Shown here piece after piece: positions 27,267-35,894 of a stretch of DNA of 64,000 bases (positions are counted from its first letter, which is position 1; each line of letters begins with the position of its first letter). The stretch spans positions 330,189 through 394,188 of the forward strand of contig NZ_JAQMYP010000001.1 of assembly GCF_028369295.1 (NCBI RefSeq), in the 5' to 3' direction. This stretch comes from Streptomyces sp. HD. Its GTDB lineage: Bacteria; Actinomycetota; Actinomycetes; Streptomycetales; Streptomycetaceae. Both the position numbers and the translations under genes were made by a program. The notes below the pieces were generated by a model. That model was not told the DNA's origin. It saw only the letters and a program-made list of their open reading frames with translations, and did not search any database.

Positions 27267-27453
27267 TCAGGGCCTCGCGTCTCCTCCGACGCAGGTAACG
27301 AATGCCGTCCACGCCGTGGGGGCAGGCGGAGCGCGGGGCCGGTCCGGTGGGGTTCTTGGAGCCGCGGATGGCGACGGCCGGCGTCAGGTGGGCTGTCTCG
27401 ACGCAGTTCTGGCCGGTGCCGTCGCGCGAGCTCATCCCGGAGTTCGACGACTG
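27267..27453 (-). pseudogene. DUF397 gene broken by a frameshift
   Basis: The reverse strand encodes QSSNSGMSSRDGTGQNCVE, then VAIRGSKNPTGPA, the middle of a DUF397 protein. The expected ending continues only in the next frame, as APTAWTAFVTCVGGDARP and a TGA at 27267. A one-base gain (or two-base loss) near 27345 would explain this. The usual Trp-Lys-Ser-Ser N-terminus is also incomplete. DUF397 proteins normally sit beside an XRE regulator, which is missing here. Confidence 0.65.
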
Positions 27454-27788
27454 AGCCTCGTGACCGTCAGGGCCAGCAGCCCCGCTGTTCCGTAGGCCAT
27501 ATAACCGGCGCCCCGCCGGTAGAGACCGGAGCGGTCCTGCTCCTGCGCGTACTTCTGCTGGTCGTACGTCCTCGTGCCCGTCGAGCGGCCGCCCTCGGTG
27601 CTGTAGGAGACCGCGCAGGTGTAGCCGCGTCGCATGGGGCCGGGGTGCGACTCGCCGTCCTCGCCCAGTTGGAGGCCGGGGCACTCCGGGGCGCCGTAGG
27701 ACGACGCGCCCCTCGCCAGCGTGACCAGGCCCCACAGCAGCGGCAGCAGGAACAACGCCAGCAACACGCCTCGAAGTTCACGTCTCAT
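27432..27788 (-). CDS. Small two-span membrane protein, 118 residues
   Basis: From ATG 27788 the protein has an N-terminal span (GVLLALFLLPLLWGLVTLA), an extracytoplasmic loop with two Cys (ECPGL and YTCAVS), a YDQQKYAQEQ segment, and a second span (YMAYGTAGLLALTVTRL). Its TGA overlaps an ATG inside the broken DUF397 frame. The loop Cys pair could form a disulfide. No function is recognised. TAGGTT lies 7 nt upstream of the ATG in place of a ribosome site. Confidence 0.7.
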   Translation of the reverse strand: MRRELRGVLLALFLLPLLWGLVTLARGASSYGAPECPGLQLGEDGESHPGPMRRGYTCAVSYSTEGGRSTGTRTYDQQKYAQEQDRSGLYRRGAGYMAYGTAGLLALTVTRLSRRTPG

Positions 27789-27820
27789 CCCGCCCAACCT
27801 AGCCAGGGTGCCCACGGCGC

Positions 27821-27861
27821 GAGGAGGGGCCGCCGGTGACTGGCCCCGGCGGCCCCTCCTC
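27821..27861 (-). terminator. Terminator of the AbiEi/DUF559-like gene
   Basis: GAGGAGGGGCCGCCGG (27821-27836) pairs perfectly over 16 bp with 27846-27861 around a 9-nt loop, 44 nt beyond the stop at 27906. Confidence 0.88.
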
Positions 27862-27905
27862 TCCCCTCCTGGCGCTGCGTGTCCCCGGTCCGTCACTACC
27901 GGGGA

Positions 27906-28952
27906 CTATCGAGGCAGCACCACGACATACGCGGCCGGTTCGCGGTCCGCCGCCGCCATCAGGGCCGTACGGACCACCGCCGCCTGCTGCTCCATCCCGT
28001 CGCGGAGCTTCTTCGGGGTGATGTAGACGACCGTGATGCCCAGGCGCTCCAAGTGCTCGCGCTTGCGGGCGTACTCGGACCACAGGGCGTCCTCGTCCTG
28101 GCGGGGCGCCCGGGTGTCCAGTTCCACCGCCACCGCCTGCTCCGGCCAGTAGGCGTCCAGGCCGCCGAGGTGCGGGCCGCCGGGCAGCCGCAGGTCGACG
28201 TTCCAGACGGGGTCGGGGAGGCCGTAGACGTGGACCATCTCGTAGAGGCGGTCCTCGGCGATCGCGCGGCCCTCGGCGAGCAGGGAGTCCACCGCGTCCA
28301 CCACGTGCGGGCGGGACAGCAGCTTCGCCTGGTTCAACTCCCGTACCACCGAGGCTGGTTCGCAGTGGCCGCCGCGGACGGCCTCGGTCAGCAGCCGGCG
28401 TACGGCGCTCGCGTCCGTCAGTTCGGCCACCGCGTCGGCCAGGGCGCGCGGGACCGGCGCGACCGGGAGGCCCGTCACCTGCTGTGGGGCGGGGAGCGCG
28501 GGGGTGCGCAGGATGCGGGCGCAGCCCGTCGAGCGGAGGCGGCGCATGCGGGGGACCAGGACGTCGATCGTGTCCAGGGCGGTCAGCGGCGGCGTGGCCG
28601 AGAAGCCGTGCAGGGTCAGTGCCGCGAGGCCCGTGATGACCGCCTCGGGGTAGGCGGGGGCGTGGGCCTCACCCGCGTTCGGCTGGGGCGGCACCCCCGG
28701 CGAGCGTTCCCGCGCCGCGTACATCAGCACCGCGTGCAGGCGCTCCTCGCTGGTCGGCGGGCCGGGGTGGAGCAGGAAGACGCCGGGGAGGAGCTGCTGC
28801 CAGGGGCCGCCGGGGCGGCACTGCTCGTTCGTCTCGGCGGCCGGGACGCCGTGCGACTTCAGCTGCGCGGCGGTCATGACACGGCGGTGCACCTCGGAGA
28901 GATGACGCAGGGGGCGGGGGGAGAGCGGGGGGACCGGGGTGTTGTGGTTCAT
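27906..28952 (-). CDS. AbiEi-like winged-helix protein with DUF559-type nuclease-fold C-terminus
   Basis: This 348-residue protein starts at ATG 28952. Residues about 15-65 (HLSEVHRRVMTAAQLKSHGV, then WQQLLPGVFLLHPG) resemble the N-terminal winged helix of AbiEi-type antitoxins. The middle contains TIDVLVPRMRRLRSTG. The C-terminal region (LGGLDAYWPEQAVAVELD, then EYARKREHLERLGITVVY) has the layout of the DUF559/Vsr-like PD-(D/E)XK fold, with Asp and Glu-x-Asp in place. No AbiEii toxin gene is adjacent. The biochemical activity is unknown; such orphan fusions are frequent in actinobacteria. Confidence 0.7.
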   Translation of the reverse strand: MNHNTPVPPLSPRPLRHLSEVHRRVMTAAQLKSHGVPAAETNEQCRPGGPWQQLLPGVFLLHPGPPTSEERLHAVLMYAARERSPGVPPQPNAGEAHAPAYPEAVITGLAALTLHGFSATPPLTALDTIDVLVPRMRRLRSTGCARILRTPALPAPQQVTGLPVAPVPRALADAVAELTDASAVRRLLTEAVRGGHCEPASVVRELNQAKLLSRPHVVDAVDSLLAEGRAIAEDRLYEMVHVYGLPDPVWNVDLRLPGGPHLGGLDAYWPEQAVAVELDTRAPRQDEDALWSEYARKREHLERLGITVVYITPKKLRDGMEQQAAVVRTALMAAADREPAAYVVVLPR

Positions 28953-29066
28953 GACCCGGAGGTTCCCGCGTCCGATCCGCTCGCTAACCGCTGTTACATG
29001 CCCGTCGACAAAAACGGACAACCTGGCACTAAAGGACGGGTGTTCGGATGCCGAGTAGACGCGGAA

Positions 29067-29099
29067 AACCCCTGGTCCGTTCGGGTTGGACCAGGGGTT
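29067..29099 (-). terminator. Terminator of pepN copy 2
   Basis: AACCCCTGGTCC (29067-29078) pairs perfectly with GGACCAGGGGTT (29088-29099), 63 nt past the stop at 29162. A weaker hairpin, GGTCACGG with CCGTGATC, lies between them. The 28953-29161 gap shows nothing else. Confidence 0.85.
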
Positions 29100-29161
29100 A
29101 CGGCTGCTATTGCCTGAATTCCGTAACGGTCACGGACGGCCGTGATCGTTGGCCAAAGGTC

Positions 29162-31789
29162 TTATGCGGTTGACGCCGATCCCGACCCCGACTCCGAATC
29201 GGCCCCCGCGTCACACGCCTGCCCCCGCAGCCCCCGCGCCAGATCGTCCCGCGCCTCCAGCACCAGCCGCCGAAGCGCCGGTGCCGCGTCCTCGTGGGCC
29301 GCGAGCCAGGCGTCCGTCGCGTCCAGGGTGGCCTGCGACTGCTGGAGCGCCGGGAACAGGCCCCGGACCACGTCCATGCCGATCTGGATCGACCGCTCGG
29401 CCCACACCCGCTCGATGGCCGCGAAGTACTTCCCGGTGTACGGCGCCAGCAGCTCCCGCTGTGACGGCTGGCCCCAGCCCGAGAGGGTCGCCTCGACCAG
29501 CGCGTTCGACAACGCGTCCGACTCCACGACCTGCGCCCACGCCTGCGCCTTCACCGCCTCCGACGGCCGCGCGGCCAGGCAGCGCACCTGGTGGCGCTTG
29601 CCGGACGCCGTGTCGTCCCGGGCCAGTTCGGCCGCCAGCACCGATTCGTCCGCTACCCCGTGCGCGGCCAGCGGCTCCAGGAACGCCCAGCGCAGCTCCT
29701 GGTCGACGTCCAGCCCCTCGATCTTCTCCGTGCCCTCCAGCAGACCCCGCAGCAAGCCCAGATCCTCCGCACCCGGCGCCACCGAGGCGAAGAACCGCGC
29801 CCACGCCAGCTGCTGCTCACTGCCCGGCTCGGCGGCCCGCAACTCCCGCAGCGCGCCCTCGGCGAGCAGCCGCTCACCGGTCGGCCGCCACTGCGGCGCC
29901 ACATAGTTGACCAGCGACGAGTTCGCCCACGCCTGCAGCATCTGCAGCACACCGATGTCGGACTCGCGCCCCGCGAACCGCAGCACCAGGTCCACGAAGT
30001 CCCGGGCCGGCAGCAGCGCGTCCCGCGTCATGTTCCACAGCGCCGACCAGCACGAGGCACGCGCCAGCGGGTCGGTCACCGAACCCAGGTGCTCCCGCAG
30101 CGTCGCCAGGGACGTGGCGTCGAAGCGGGTCTTGCAGTACGTCAGGTCGTCGTCGTTGACCAGCACCAGCTCCGGCGCCTCGGCACCCGCCAGCTCCGCC
30201 ACGACCGTCCGCGGACCGTCGACGTCCACCTCTGCCTGCGTGTACCGCTCCAGGGCCCCGCCCTCGCCCCGCCGGTACAGGCCCACCGCGACCCGGTGCG
30301 GACGCAGCTCGGGGTGTGACTCCGCGGCCTCCTGCACCACCGCCAGCTCGTCGATGCGGCCCTCGGCGTCCAGCAGCACCTGCGGGGTCAGCGAGTTCAC
30401 GCCCGCCGTCTGCAGCCAGGACCGCGCCCACGCGCCCATGTCCCGCCCGCTGGTCTCCTCCAGCACCGACAGCAGATCGCCGAGGCGCGTGTTTCCGTAC
30501 GCGTTCCGCTTGAAGTAGCGCTGCGCGCCCTCAAGGAACGCGTCCTGTCCGACGTACGCCACGAGCTGCTTCAGCACGGAAGCGCCCTTGGCGTAGGTGA
30601 TGCCGTCGAAGTTGAGCTTCGCGTCCTGCAGGTCACGGATGTCGGCGGTGATCGGGTGGGTGGAGGGCAGCTGGTCCGCGCGGTACGCCCACGACTTGCG
30701 GCGGTTGGCGAAGGTGATCCAGGCGTCCTTGAAGCGGGTCGCGCCGACGTTCGCGAACGTGCCCATGAAGTCCGCGAAGGACTCCTTCAGCCACAGGTCG
30801 TCCCACCACACCATGGTGACCAGATCGCCGAACCACATGTGCGCCATCTCGTGCAGGATGACGTTCGCCCGGCCCTCGTACGACGACCGCGTCACCTTGC
30901 CGCGGAAGATGTACTCCTCCCGGAAGGTCACCAGCCCCGGGTTCTCCATCGCGCCGAGGTTGTACTCCGGCACGAACGCCTGGTCGTACTTCCCGAAGGG
31001 GTACGGGTAGTCGAAGTGGTCGTGGAAGAAGTCCAGGCCCTGCTTGGTGATCAGGAAGACGTCGTCGGAGTCGAAGTAGGGCGCGAGACCCTTGCGGCAC
31101 ATGGCGCCGAGCGGGATCCGCAGCGTCGTGCCGTCGGCGAGGGTGCGCTCGTAGGAGTCCGTGACGTAGTGGTACGGGCCCGCCACGACACAGGTGATGT
31201 ACGTCGAGATCGGCTTCGTCTCGGCGAACCTCCAGGTGCCGTCCGCGCGTTCACCGGCGCCGTTGCTCCACACCGTCCACTCCTCCGGTGCCCGCACCTC
31301 GAAGCGGAACGGCGCCTTGAGGTCCGGCTGCTCGAAGTTCGCGAAGACCCGGCGGGAGTCGGCCGGCTCGTACTGCGTGTAGAGGTAGACCTCGCCGTCC
31401 TCCGGGTCGACGAACCGGTGCAGGCCCTCACCCGTGCGGGAGTACGCGCACTGGGCGTCCACGACGAGCTCGTTGTCGGCGGCCAGGTCCTCCAGGGTGA
31501 TCCGCGAACCGTCGAAGACCTCGCGCGGGTCCAGATCCCTGCCGTTGAGTGAGACGGCGGTCACACTCGGCGCGATCAGATCCGCGAAGCTGCTCGCGCC
31601 GGGCTCGGCGCAGCGGAAGCGGATCGTGGTGACCGAGCGGAAGGTGCGCGGCGCCCCGTCCTCCGCGGCCGCGTCGCCGACGGTGTCACCGACGGCGGAC
31701 CGCACGTCGAGGGACACGTCGTAGCCGTCGACGGACAGCAGGGCGGCCCGCTCCCGGGCCTCGTCACGGGACAGATTCTCACCGGGCAC
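29162..31789 (-). CDS. pepN: Aminopeptidase N, M1 family (copy 2)
   Basis: This 875-residue M1 metallopeptidase is paralogous to the forward-strand copy at 13.6 kb. It has LGAMENPG, the zinc site HEMAH (residues 313-317) and the third ligand Glu in LWLKESF. GTG 31789 is preferred over GTG 31798 because GAGGGAG is correctly spaced for it and the resulting VPGENLSRDEARERAALL matches the start of copy 1. Compared with copy 1 it has an N-terminal insertion (AVGDTVGDAAAEDGAPR) and a Ser/Gly-rich tail. It is divergent from the DsbA-like gene and ends at a strong hairpin. Confidence 0.95.
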   Translation of the reverse strand: MPGENLSRDEARERAALLSVDGYDVSLDVRSAVGDTVGDAAAEDGAPRTFRSVTTIRFRCAEPGASSFADLIAPSVTAVSLNGRDLDPREVFDGSRITLEDLAADNELVVDAQCAYSRTGEGLHRFVDPEDGEVYLYTQYEPADSRRVFANFEQPDLKAPFRFEVRAPEEWTVWSNGAGERADGTWRFAETKPISTYITCVVAGPYHYVTDSYERTLADGTTLRIPLGAMCRKGLAPYFDSDDVFLITKQGLDFFHDHFDYPYPFGKYDQAFVPEYNLGAMENPGLVTFREEYIFRGKVTRSSYEGRANVILHEMAHMWFGDLVTMVWWDDLWLKESFADFMGTFANVGATRFKDAWITFANRRKSWAYRADQLPSTHPITADIRDLQDAKLNFDGITYAKGASVLKQLVAYVGQDAFLEGAQRYFKRNAYGNTRLGDLLSVLEETSGRDMGAWARSWLQTAGVNSLTPQVLLDAEGRIDELAVVQEAAESHPELRPHRVAVGLYRRGEGGALERYTQAEVDVDGPRTVVAELAGAEAPELVLVNDDDLTYCKTRFDATSLATLREHLGSVTDPLARASCWSALWNMTRDALLPARDFVDLVLRFAGRESDIGVLQMLQAWANSSLVNYVAPQWRPTGERLLAEGALRELRAAEPGSEQQLAWARFFASVAPGAEDLGLLRGLLEGTEKIEGLDVDQELRWAFLEPLAAHGVADESVLAAELARDDTASGKRHQVRCLAARPSEAVKAQAWAQVVESDALSNALVEATLSGWGQPSQRELLAPYTGKYFAAIERVWAERSIQIGMDVVRGLFPALQQSQATLDATDAWLAAHEDAAPALRRLVLEARDDLARGLRGQACDAGADSESGSGSASTA

Positions 31790-31926
31790 GGGCGGCACTC
31801 CCTCGGGTGGTGTTCAGTATGCGGACAGCCTTGATCCTGCCATGCGCGCCCGACACCGGGCAGCCGGGAATGGGCGGACCGGCCAGGAGTGTTCCCCGGG
31901 GTAAACGCTTCCTCCCGAGGAGAGAC

Positions 31927-32565
31927 ATGTCGGACAAGACCCCCGTCGACTTCTGGTTCGACCCCCTGTGCCCCTGGGCCTGGATGACCTCGCGCTGGGT
32001 GCTGGAGGTGGAGAAGGTCCGCGACATCGAGGTCCGCTGGCATCTGATGAGCCTGGCCGTCCTCAACGAGGACAAGCTGGACGACCTCCCCGAGCAGTAC
32101 CGGGAGCTGCTGGAGACCAAGGCGTGGGGTCCCGTCCGGGTCGTCATCGCCGCGCAGGAGGAGCACGGCGCCGAGGTGCTCGGCGACCTCTACACCGCGC
32201 TCGGCACCCGCATCCACAACAAGGGCGAGGGCCCCGAGAAAGAGACCGTCGCCGCCGCCCTGAAGGACGTGGGCCTGCCCGACTCCCTCATGGACCACTG
32301 GGACGGCACCGCCTACGAGCCGCAGCTGCGCGCCTCCCACAAGGAGGGCATCGAGCTGGTCGGCCAGGAGGTCGGCACCCCCGTCATCGCCGTCCCCGGC
32401 GATGACGGCGAGCAGATCGCCTTCTTCGGCCCCGTCGTCACCCCGGCCCCCAAGGGCGAGGAGGCCGCGAAGCTCTGGGACGGCACCCTCGCCGTGGCCT
32501 CCGTACCGGGCTTCTACGAGATCAAGCGGACCCGGACCAAGGGTCCGGACTTCAGCAACCTGTAG
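31927..32565 (+). CDS. DsbA-family protein, mycothiol-dependent nitroreductase type
   Basis: This 212-residue thioredoxin-fold protein starts at ATG 31927 after CGAGGAG. The N-terminal strand and active site read VDFWFDPLCPWAWMTSRWVL. The motif is CPWA, so only one active-site Cys remains, compared with CPWC in the related mycobacterial enzyme Rv2466c. The cis-Pro loop is VGTPVIAV. Such proteins use mycothiol as thiol donor, act in the cytoplasm and are linked to oxidative stress defence. The nitroreductase activity is inferred from family resemblance only. Confidence 0.85.
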   Translation: MSDKTPVDFWFDPLCPWAWMTSRWVLEVEKVRDIEVRWHLMSLAVLNEDKLDDLPEQYRELLETKAWGPVRVVIAAQEEHGAEVLGDLYTALGTRIHNKGEGPEKETVAAALKDVGLPDSLMDHWDGTAYEPQLRASHKEGIELVGQEVGTPVIAVPGDDGEQIAFFGPVVTPAPKGEEAAKLWDGTLAVASVPGFYEIKRTRTKGPDFSNL

Positions 32566-32597
32566 GGCGAGCACCAGGGCCGGGGCCAGTGCCGGGG

Positions 32598-32807
32598 CTA
32601 GTCGGACTCGGGCTTGGGCAGGTTGCCGCCGACATGGCGGTTGCCTCGCTGCTGGACCCGCCGGCACTTGCCGTTGGTACAGCGGAGCACGGCCGCCTTG
32701 CGAACGTGCTTCGGTATCTGGCTCTTGACCTGCTCCCACTCCTTCTCGGTGAGCGGGTCGAACTCCTCCATACGGTCGCCGCAGTTCGGGCATCGCTTGG
32801 ACACCAT
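32598..32807 (-). CDS. Small zinc-ribbon protein, 69 residues
   Basis: The start ATG 32807 follows AGGGGGGAT. The protein begins MVSKRCPNCGDRMEEFDPLT and has a second Cys pair in LRCTNGKCRR, giving a CxxC-x(n)-CxxxxC zinc ribbon. It lies on the same strand after another small Cys protein (32912-33148), with a 104-nt gap. Nucleic-acid or protein binding is possible; the function is unknown. Confidence 0.75.
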   Translation of the reverse strand: MVSKRCPNCGDRMEEFDPLTEKEWEQVKSQIPKHVRKAAVLRCTNGKCRRVQQRGNRHVGGNLPKPESD

Positions 32808-32911
32808 CCGAATCCCCCCTGTGCCGTGCGCAGTACGGTGACCGGAGCGTAGGTCCGCGCGGGGCCGTGGCATCAGCCCGGAATCCGTCCTGCCAGGGCG
32901 GATTCCGGACG

Positions 32912-33148
32912 TCACGCCCCGGCCGCGGTCTCCTCCTCGCGGAACCTCTCGGGCAGGGTGCCGCGGTCGCTCATGTTCAGGTGCCGGTAGTACGTCAGAC
33001 AGCCCTTGACGGTGCAGCGCCAGTACCAGTCCACGTAGTGGCGGGGATCCCCTTTCTCCGCCCGGACCGCCGCCTTCTCCTCGGCATTGAGCGGCCGGAA
33101 CACCTGCATGCCCCCACACGTAGGGCACGCCAGCCGGAACGTCCTCAT
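32912..33148 (-). CDS. Small cysteine-pair protein, 78 residues
   Basis: The protein starts MRTFRLACPTCGGMQVFRPL and has a second Cys pair in WRCTVKGCLTYYRHL, so it is also a probable zinc ribbon and distantly like its downstream neighbour. AGGAGGGG lies 6 nt upstream. ATG 33148 overlaps the TGA of the glycerophosphodiesterase gene by one base (TGATG), which implies coupled translation. Confidence 0.78.
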   Translation of the reverse strand: MRTFRLACPTCGGMQVFRPLNAEEKAAVRAEKGDPRHYVDWYWRCTVKGCLTYYRHLNMSDRGTLPERFREEETAAGA

Positions 33149-34209
33149 CAGCCCCTCCTAGCCATCACCGCCAGATCCGGGAAGTCGGTCACCACCGCGT
33201 CGACCCCCATCCCGTAGTACAGCGCGTACTCGGCGAACGCGTCCCCGAAATCGTTCGCTCCGTCACCGCGCCGGAAATCCACCGGAAGGAACTGGTTCTC
33301 CGCCCGGAAGGTGTACGGCCCCACCCGCAGCCCCGCCGCATGCGCGTCCGCGAGGACCGGCGTCCCGACGAGCGACGACTTGTCCGGACCGATCCAGTCC
33401 GCGTACTCGGCGATCCGCGCCAACCCCGCCGGGGTCATCATGTCCCGGTACGTCGTCGGATCACCGGCCGAGACCAGGTCGTACGGCCCACCCGTCGTCC
33501 CCAGCGCCTGCCACAGCGCCACCCCCAGCCGCTCGGCCGCGATCCGCTGCAGGCTCGTCGGCTCGAAGGACTGCACGACACACTCGCGCCGGCCGAGCCG
33601 GTTCCGCCGGATCGCCGCCGCCAGCTTCGGTTCCAAGGGCAGTCCCAGAGAGCGGAAGTACGTCGGGTGCTTGGTCTCGGGGAAGACGGCGATCGTCCGG
33701 CCGTGGGCCCGCGACAGCCGGCGCGCCAGGTCCACCACCTCCTGGAAGGTGAGCACCTCCGCGCGGCCGTCGAACACCGTGTTGCGGTTGCGGACCAGCG
33801 GCAGCCGCTCCACCGCCCGCAGCGTCTTCAGCTCCGCCAGCGTGAAGTCCTCGGTGAACCAGCCGGTCACCGGACGCCCGTCCACGGTCTTGGTGGTACG
33901 GCGGTCCGTGAACTCCGGGTGCGACGCCACGTCCGTCGTCTGCGAGATCTCGTTCTCGTGCCGGACGACCAGGACGTGGTCCTTCGTCGGGACGAGGTCC
34001 GGTTCGATCCAGTCGGCACCGGTCTGCACGGCGTAGGTGTAGGAGACCGCCGTGTGTTCGGGACGCCAGCCCGCGGCGCCCCGGTGGCCGATGACCAGTG
34101 GGTGCCGGCCGGTCGGGGCTTGCCCGGCCGCGTGTGCCGGTGCGGGGACGGCGGCGGCCGCCGGGGCTGCGGCGGCCGCGAGCAGCAGAGAACGGCGTCC
34201 GAGATGCAT
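33148..34209 (-). CDS. glpQ: Exported glycerophosphodiester phosphodiesterase
   Basis: This 353-residue GDPD enzyme hydrolyses glycerophosphodiesters to glycerol-3-phosphate and an alcohol. The N-terminus GRRSLLLAAAAAPAAAAVPA resembles a Tat signal ending near AHA. The catalytic blocks are VIGHRGAAGWRPEHT (the HR...E pattern) and WIEPDLVPTKDHVLVVRHE. ATG 34209 is preferred because of AAGGGAG and the signal peptide. A GTG at 34239 overlaps the kinase stop (GTGA) and would add ten residues. The gene ends the kinase operon. Confidence 0.9.
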   Translation of the reverse strand: MHLGRRSLLLAAAAAPAAAAVPAPAHAAGQAPTGRHPLVIGHRGAAGWRPEHTAVSYTYAVQTGADWIEPDLVPTKDHVLVVRHENEISQTTDVASHPEFTDRRTTKTVDGRPVTGWFTEDFTLAELKTLRAVERLPLVRNRNTVFDGRAEVLTFQEVVDLARRLSRAHGRTIAVFPETKHPTYFRSLGLPLEPKLAAAIRRNRLGRRECVVQSFEPTSLQRIAAERLGVALWQALGTTGGPYDLVSAGDPTTYRDMMTPAGLARIAEYADWIGPDKSSLVGTPVLADAHAAGLRVGPYTFRAENQFLPVDFRRGDGANDFGDAFAEYALYYGMGVDAVVTDFPDLAVMARRG

Positions 34210-34235
34210 ATGACTCCCTTGTGTCGTCGGCTCGT

Positions 34236-35657
34236 TCACGCGCGCGCCGTGTGCCGGGCATGAGCCAGCCGGGCCAGATGGTCGGCGTAGGCGTTCGCGT
34301 AGTACGCCGCCCGGGCCGCGTCCGGCTCCACGACCGCCGTCGGCTCCGTCCAGGCCGCCGCGTCCAGCGCCACCCCGTACCGCTCCGCCGCCGCCAACAC
34401 CGCGCCCCGCGCCCCCACTTCACCCTCGACCACCCTGAGCGGACGGCCCAGAACATCGGCGAGCAGCCGCATCCAGGCGGGGCTGCGCGTGCCGCCGCCG
34501 CACACCGCGAGGGTGCCCGTCAGCCCCGCCGCCTCCAGGCAGTGGCGGGCCGCGTAGCCGATGCCCTCGCAGGTGGCGCGGATCAGGTCCGCCTTCGTGG
34601 ACTCCAGGGAGACACCGGTGAGTTCGGCACGCAGCCGGGGTTCCACGAACGGGGCCCGCTCACCCGACGGGGCGAAGTACGGCAGCACGCGGACGCCGTT
34701 CGCACCGGGCGGCGTCTCGGCGAGCAGGGCGTCGACCTCGTCGTGGTGGACGCCGGTCGTGGAGAGCACCCAGTCCAGGGCCGCCGTGCCGACCATCGCG
34801 GGCATCGCGCGCAGCCAGTGGCCGGGACGGTCCGTGGAGATGTACAGCCCGGCCGGCTCGCCCTTCAGATCCAGGTCCGTCGTGGCGACCAGGCTGGCCA
34901 GGCAGGTGCCGACGATCAGCAGACCGTCGCCGGGGGACGTCACACCCGCGCCGAGCGCACAGGACGGCAGATCGTATGGGCCGTTCGCCAGCCGTGTCCC
35001 CGAGGGCAGCCCCTCGCGCGCCTCGGCCGTCGTGACCGGATCGCCGATCGGCGCGAGCAGGCCCCGGCGGTGTGTGAGGCCCAGCAGCTCCACGACCCGG
35101 TTGTCGTAGGCCCGGGTGCGCGGGTCGAGGAACGGCATCGACGCGTCCGAGACGTCCGTCGTCGCCGGGGCGCCGGTCAGGCGGCGGAAGACCATGTCCT
35201 TGCAGTAGAGCGCCGTGGCCGCGGCGTCGAGGGACGCGGGCTCATGGCGGTCGAACCAGGCGAGCAGCGGGCCCGGACACCCGGGGAACATCGCGCTTCC
35301 GGTGCGGCGGAACACCGTCTCGAACGTGCCGTCCGCCAGCCACTGGTCGAGCAGCTCGTGCGCCCGGCCGTCCATCCAGGAGGCGGCGGGCCGGACGGGG
35401 CGGCCGTCCTTGTCGACCAGCCAGACGCCGTCGCCCTGGCCGGTGAGGCCGGCCAGCTCGACCGGTTCCGGGATGCGGGTGGTCAGGGCGTCGAGTACGC
35501 CCATTACTGCTGTGTACACCTCCTCCATGTCCTGCTCGACGTGACCGGCGTGGAGTGACAGGGCCACCGGGTGTGCCTCTACGGCCAGTTCGCGACCGGT
35601 GTCGTCGAACGCGGCGGCTTTTACCGTGGATGTGCCCACGTCGATGCCGATGTACAT
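34236..35657 (-). CDS. FGGY-family carbohydrate kinase 1 (L-xylulose/erythritol-kinase-like)
   Basis: This 473-residue sugar kinase starts at ATG 35657 after AGAGGTGG. The ATP-site strand MYIGIDVGTSTVKAAAF opens the fold. GLTGQGDGVWLVDKDG is the QGDG variant seen in polyol and L-xylulose kinases, and LAVCGGGTRSPAWMRLLADV is the second nucleotide motif. The catalytic Asp is expected in SWMDGRAHE. It begins a two-gene unit with the glycerophosphodiesterase and lies in a polyol-type locus with a second FGGY kinase. The exact substrate is uncertain. Confidence 0.9.
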   Translation of the reverse strand: MYIGIDVGTSTVKAAAFDDTGRELAVEAHPVALSLHAGHVEQDMEEVYTAVMGVLDALTTRIPEPVELAGLTGQGDGVWLVDKDGRPVRPAASWMDGRAHELLDQWLADGTFETVFRRTGSAMFPGCPGPLLAWFDRHEPASLDAAATALYCKDMVFRRLTGAPATTDVSDASMPFLDPRTRAYDNRVVELLGLTHRRGLLAPIGDPVTTAEAREGLPSGTRLANGPYDLPSCALGAGVTSPGDGLLIVGTCLASLVATTDLDLKGEPAGLYISTDRPGHWLRAMPAMVGTAALDWVLSTTGVHHDEVDALLAETPPGANGVRVLPYFAPSGERAPFVEPRLRAELTGVSLESTKADLIRATCEGIGYAARHCLEAAGLTGTLAVCGGGTRSPAWMRLLADVLGRPLRVVEGEVGARGAVLAAAERYGVALDAAAWTEPTAVVEPDAARAAYYANAYADHLARLAHARHTARA

Positions 35658-35712
35658 TCCAACCCACCTCTTTGGCTTGGTCGGCTGTGCAGTGCTTTTT
35701 GCGGCTGGGGTG

Positions 35713-35838
35713 CCGAATGTTCGGCTCTTTCGCCTCCGGGGCGCCATATGCCGGTGTCGAGAGCACGACCGTGCTCGACCCTTCGGGCCTCGGCGCGCTC
35801 GTCCTCTCGACACCGGCGCGCCCCTACGGCTCTTTCGC
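35713..35838. promoter_or_regulatory. Inverted-repeat-rich control region of the kinase 1 operon
   Basis: CCGAATGTTCGG (35713-35724) is a near-perfect palindrome. A 14-bp inverted repeat, GCCGGTGTCGAGAG (35750-35763) with its complement at 35804-35817, encloses a smaller GAGCAC/GTGCTC hairpin (35761-35776). CGGCTCTTTCGC occurs twice, at 35722 and 35827. Some of these are probably DeoR or other repressor sites, or the inverted repeat ends the upstream dehydrogenase transcript. Confidence 0.55.
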
Positions 35839-35894
35839 GGCCGGTGTCGTCGGACCAGTGAGGTTGGTGGGCGCTCACCCGGCCCGAACGTGCC

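Noticed and set aside
29067..29099. Possible tRNA arm (CTGGTCC-GTTCGGGTT loop)
   Set aside because: No acceptor, D or anticodon arms can be built; it is a perfect 12-bp hairpin placed after pepN copy 2, i.e. a terminator.
34236..34239. GTG 34239 as the start of the glycerophosphodiesterase
   Set aside because: It overlaps the kinase stop, but the signal peptide and AAGGGAG site fit ATG 34209 better; kept only as an alternative.
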